Shown: positions 61,605 to 64,000 of the stretch, piece after piece | Layout of the letters: each line of letters begins with the position of its first letter | Position numbering within the stretch: position 1 is the stretch's first letter | Assembly (NCBI GenBank): GCA_043764895.1 | Contig: JAYUJY010000148.1 | Span: forward strand, 1 to 64,000 | Reading direction: 5' to 3' | From: JAAFJU01 sp043764895 | GTDB lineage: Bacteria > Cyanobacteriota > Cyanobacteriia > Leptolyngbyales > Leptolyngbyaceae | DNA: 64,000 nucleotides | Notes under the pieces: generated by a model | Seen by the model: only the letters and a program-made list of their open reading frames with translations | Databases searched by the model: none | What the model was told of the DNA's origin: nothing | Position numbers and translations under genes: made by a program

Positions 61605-62075
61605 CTAGCGTTTCTTCTTGGGTTGACTCGCGATCGCCTGACGCCGAGCGTCCTTCCAAGCATCTTTCATCCGATCAAAATTCGTACTGAATTCTTGAAC
61701 TCCAAACAGCGAACCCGATTCCCCTAGATCCCAGGAGGCGGACAGAATGCCGTAGGACAAGCCCACTACACCTAACCCGAAGAACCCGAGACTGACTAGA
61801 AGAACGGCACTATTCGGCAAATCATAATCCAGTTTCGACACCAAAAAGTAACTCACCACAAACGTCGCCATCCCCAAAAAACTAGGAACCCCTGAAAAAA
61901 CGACCATTCGTTTGATCATCCGCTGCGTCACTTCCTCCGGAATTCCGGGATCGGTCTGTTCGCGGCGGTTCGATCGAGGAGTCGGATCCTTTTTATCCGC
62001 TTTCTTACTAGAAGCAGGTTCAAAGGGCAGCGGCGTGGATTTGGGTTCGTTAGATTCCGATGACATAGGGGACAT
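61605..62075 (-). CDS. PAM68-like protein (DUF3464)
   Basis: A 156-residue protein with a charged N-terminus, two membrane helices (RMVVFSGVPSFLGMATFVV and LLVSLGFFGLGVVGLSYG) and the C-terminal SLFGVQEFSTNFDRMKDAW typical of the PAM68 family. PAM68 assists photosystem II assembly, in particular CP47. It lies 60 nt downstream of rpsO on the same strand, an association known in cyanobacteria. Confidence 0.87.
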   Translation of the reverse strand: MSPMSSESNEPKSTPLPFEPASSKKADKKDPTPRSNRREQTDPGIPEEVTQRMIKRMVVFSGVPSFLGMATFVVSYFLVSKLDYDLPNSAVLLVSLGFFGLGVVGLSYGILSASWDLGESGSLFGVQEFSTNFDRMKDAWKDARRQAIASQPKKKR

Positions 62076-62135
62076 GGGGATGAATTAAGCTGAATAATGA
62101 GGCAAGACTGTTAACGGTAAAGACTAACCGCAAGA

Positions 62136-62405
62136 TTAACCGCGAAGTCCCAGACGGGTGATCAATGCACGATAGCGATCGTATTCACGCTTTTGGATGT
62201 AACCCAGAAGGCGCTTACGGTTGCTAATCATGCGCAGGAGACCAATGCGTGAGCCATTGTCTTTTTTGTTGGTCTTGAGGTGAGCGCTCAAACGATTGAT
62301 GCGTTCGGTCAACATTGCAACCTGCACTTCGACCGATCCGGTATCGGTTTCATGCTTCTGGTGATCCGCAATGATTTTCTGTTTGTCTTCTTGGACCAAT
62401 GACAT
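62136..62405 (-). CDS. rpsO: 30S ribosomal protein S15
   Basis: The 89-residue protein MSLVQEDKQKIIADHQKHET has the S15 core TGSVEVQVAMLTERINRLS and HLKTNKKDNGSRIGLLRMIS...YIQKREYDRYRALI. S15 binds the 16S rRNA central domain. The gene heads a rpsO-PAM68-like pair. Confidence 0.97.
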   Translation of the reverse strand: MSLVQEDKQKIIADHQKHETDTGSVEVQVAMLTERINRLSAHLKTNKKDNGSRIGLLRMISNRKRLLGYIQKREYDRYRALITRLGLRG

Positions 62406-62505
62406 AAGTTTTTTCGGCTTCCTTAATAAATTGCAGTACGTCAGTCGAAAATTCTAGCATCAATAGCGCTCCTAAAATGCATCTGACGACGATCGCGCCT
62501 ACCCA

Positions 62506-63441
62506 TCAGCTCTGAAAATGCTGAAGGATGTCATCTTGGGAGAGTTGCAGCAATAACTCGGTGCAGTCGTCAGTGCTGAGTGCAATCAAGTCCGGGATAA
62601 TGGACTCCAGTTCTGGGCCGATCGCCCCATAGCGAAGCCTCATCAAGCTGACGATCATCGATCGACGTTCCTGCTCAATACCTTGCTCAATACCTTGCTC
62701 AATGCCTTGCTCAATGCCTTGCTCAATACCTTGCTCTCGTCCTTGACGCTTGGTGTCTTTTTCCCACTCTAGGTACGCCTGTGATAGTGCCATCAGAATA
62801 CGCCTCTCTTCTAGGTCAACGTTGTCCGTCAGATCTATACTAATCCGCCAGGAGACGAGCAGCCCTAACGCACTACTTCTTTTGGGATCAGATTCTGGTA
62901 ATAGCAGCAATTCTTCGATTGCATCTTCCTGAGTTTGGCCTTTCCCCAATAGCCGCAACCAGAGCGTTTCAGGGACTCTCGGCAATTCGTTAATTGCAAC
63001 GATCGTCGTCCCTAAGCCTTTGGTTAGCCGATGGAATCCTTCTCCTCGTTCCGGGTCGATGACCCCGCCAAAATCGGTCAGACATCGATCGGACACTTCT
63101 GCTGCCAAGATCCAAAGTTTGGGTTTTTCCGTCACGAGAATAGTGGACAGTTCACGCTTCATCTCGGCGTAGACCATGAATAACTTCATCAGACAACTTT
63201 GAACGTTGTCATCCGTTAAGGCACTCCGAAACGGTTCTAATAGAGCAGGTTTGGCCACTAAATAGGCGAGATCGCCGAGGTCTTCTAAACTGGGCTGCGC
63301 ATGGGCATCGGGAATGAAGAAGACATCGATCATCCGTTCCTCGCCCAGGACCGTCATGTTTGGGAACACCTGGCCAAACGGAGAAAGCAGCTCTCGAAAT
63401 AAACTTTTATTAAAGCGATCGAAGGGTTTTCTGATGGTCAT
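62506..63441 (-). CDS. Cyanobacterial Rpn-like/DUF4351-type protein
   Basis: A 311-residue protein: MTIRKPFDRFNKSLFRELLS, VDVFF-type strand (MIDVFFIPDAHAQPSLEDLG), LWILAAEVSDRCLTDFG and LPRVPETLWLRLLGKGQTQ. The tail has five EQGI units then a C-terminal helical part ending LLLQLSQDDIL. This is a frequent cyanobacterial family, probably related to the PD-(D/E)XK/Rpn nucleases, but the active site is not clear. The start lies 3 nt after the dipeptidase stop. Confidence 0.75.
   Translation of the reverse strand: MTIRKPFDRFNKSLFRELLSPFGQVFPNMTVLGEERMIDVFFIPDAHAQPSLEDLGDLAYLVAKPALLEPFRSALTDDNVQSCLMKLFMVYAEMKRELSTILVTEKPKLWILAAEVSDRCLTDFGGVIDPERGEGFHRLTKGLGTTIVAINELPRVPETLWLRLLGKGQTQEDAIEELLLLPESDPKRSSALGLLVSWRISIDLTDNVDLEERRILMALSQAYLEWEKDTKRQGREQGIEQGIEQGIEQGIEQGIEQERRSMIVSLMRLRYGAIGPELESIIPDLIALSTDDCTELLLQLSQDDILQHFQS
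62672..62736. repeat. 12-bp tandem repeat encoding EQGI units
   Basis: Five units of about TGCTCAATACCT in a row on the plus strand encode EQGI repeats in the Rpn-like protein. A similar 12-nt array encodes the same residues in the Rpn gene at 9045. Confidence 0.9.
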
Positions 63442-63444
63442 ACT

Positions 63445-64000
63445 TTAGTTCTCAATTCTTCCATAACAGGCCACCCGATCGGTTGACAAATCTGATCGCA
63501 TGTCGCTCCAAACCTGAAGCTGATCGCCCCAAGAAAAATGCCACCACTCATGATAATGCCGCGCAAATCCTGCCGATCGCATCACATGGTGTAACAACTG
63601 ACGGTGATGGTCAAAGCGTTCAGCCTGAGCGCAACCCACAAAATGATCCGGATACGATCGAACTGAAATCTCATCAATCGGCGATCCCATGTCAACCACC
63701 TGTCCCATGGCATCCACTAGGGTGACATCCACGGCGGCTCCAGTGCTGTGGGGCGGCGGCAGGGTGGGATCTAAGTTGGGAGTGGCCCAGAATTGGTACA
63801 CCTGAGTGAGCGCTTCGTGATGCTGGTCTGGGGTGAGTTTCTGAGGGTGCCAACCGCGATCGCACACCACTTGTGCAAATGTATGATCCACCATAAATTG
63901 CTGGACGGCGATCGGACGATAGGCATCAAAGATTTGAATTCGCCAACGAGCCTTGAGAGTCTGTAAGGTCTTTTGGGCTATACGTAATCGATGCAGTACG
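63445..64000 (-). CDS. D-alanyl-D-alanine dipeptidase (VanX type, M15D), 5' end outside window
   Basis: The frame is open from 63445 through the right edge; upstream of 63894 it reads RWRIQIFDAYRPIAVQQFMV, showing the real start is outside. The zinc motif SxHxxGxAxD is seen as PPPHSTGAAVD and the C-terminal EWWHF carries the catalytic Glu and last His. VanX-type enzymes hydrolyse D-Ala-D-Ala; in non-resistant bacteria they recycle cell-wall peptides. No vanA or vanH neighbour is seen. The 185 codons present are roughly the last four fifths of the protein. Confidence 0.88.
   Translation of the reverse strand, partial: VLHRLRIAQKTLQTLKARWRIQIFDAYRPIAVQQFMVDHTFAQVVCDRGWHPQKLTPDQHHEALTQVYQFWATPNLDPTLPPPHSTGAAVDVTLVDAMGQVVDMGSPIDEISVRSYPDHFVGCAQAERFDHHRQLLHHVMRSAGFARHYHEWWHFSWGDQLQVWSDMRSDLSTDRVACYGRIEN

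Noticed and set aside
1..64000. tRNA, rRNA or riboswitch genes
   Set aside because: I examined the longer intergenic regions and did not recognise any; short or unusual RNAs could still be missed without a covariance search.

Overview
The window is chromosomal DNA from a filamentous-type or related non-marine cyanobacterium. Support comes from the start of psaC at the left edge, cyanobacterial marker families (DUF3531, DUF3288, PAM68-like, DUF92/VTE6-like, a trifunctional Ser/Thr kinase-ATPase-histidine kinase) and the very frequent CGATCG/GCGATCGC (HIP1-type) octamers. The species cannot be named from sequence alone.

Layout. 1-8 kb: psaC start, rsmG, an ECF-type ATPase, a TPR lipoprotein-like export, DUF3531, a Nudix hydrolase, prs, a YqeY protein and a membrane Ser/Thr kinase. 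8-16 kb: bioD, an Rpn-type nuclease, uvrA, a decayed vapBC, the divergent bioB/bioY pair, lspA and an isolated ureB. 16-26 kb: a broken Rpn gene, purB, an O-antigen ligase/polymerase, sfsA, an M23 peptidase, two toxin-antitoxin (TA) modules, DUF3288, a Sua5/YrdC protein and a DUF3352 protein. 26.7-35.5 kb: an accessory island packed with TA modules that alternate with copies of the 3' end of a large NB-ARC (STAND) gene, then that gene with its overlapping small partner, then hicAB. 35.6-43 kb: an ABC exporter and a 1799-residue signalling kinase. 43-48 kb: mazEF, parDE, a two-gene caspase/FGE-sulfatase system whose last exon-like segment looks like a diversity-generating-retroelement variable region, and a DUF559 nuclease bracketed by palindromic elements. 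48-64 kb: mostly core genes (DUF92, serA, prmA, a C-terminal processing protease, Uma2, sbpA-cysT-cysW, SDR, CDF transporter, DUF456, M48 protease, PAM68-like, rpsO, an Rpn-like protein and a partial VanX-type dipeptidase), interrupted by one parDE module.

The most interesting signals: (1) at least twelve TA modules or remnants in 64 kb; (2) TA modules inserted beside a gene 3' end with that 3' end duplicated on the far side, seen at the NB-ARC gene (four graded copies) and again at DUF456, where a perfect 37-bp direct repeat brackets parDE; (3) a compact EACC1-like plus caspase-FGE operon with a codon-biased C-terminal segment typical of DGR targets, but no reverse transcriptase in the window; (4) an NB-ARC gene whose middle, sensor-like part is AT-rich and foreign-looking while both ends match the host; (5) two families of MITE-like palindromes.

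Functional links: bioD, bioB, bioY and possibly the ECF ATPase form a biotin synthesis/uptake set; sbpA-cysT-cysW is a sulfate importer without its ATPase here; PAM68-like and rpsO sit together as in other cyanobacteria. No tRNA, rRNA, CRISPR array, transposase or integrase gene was recognised.
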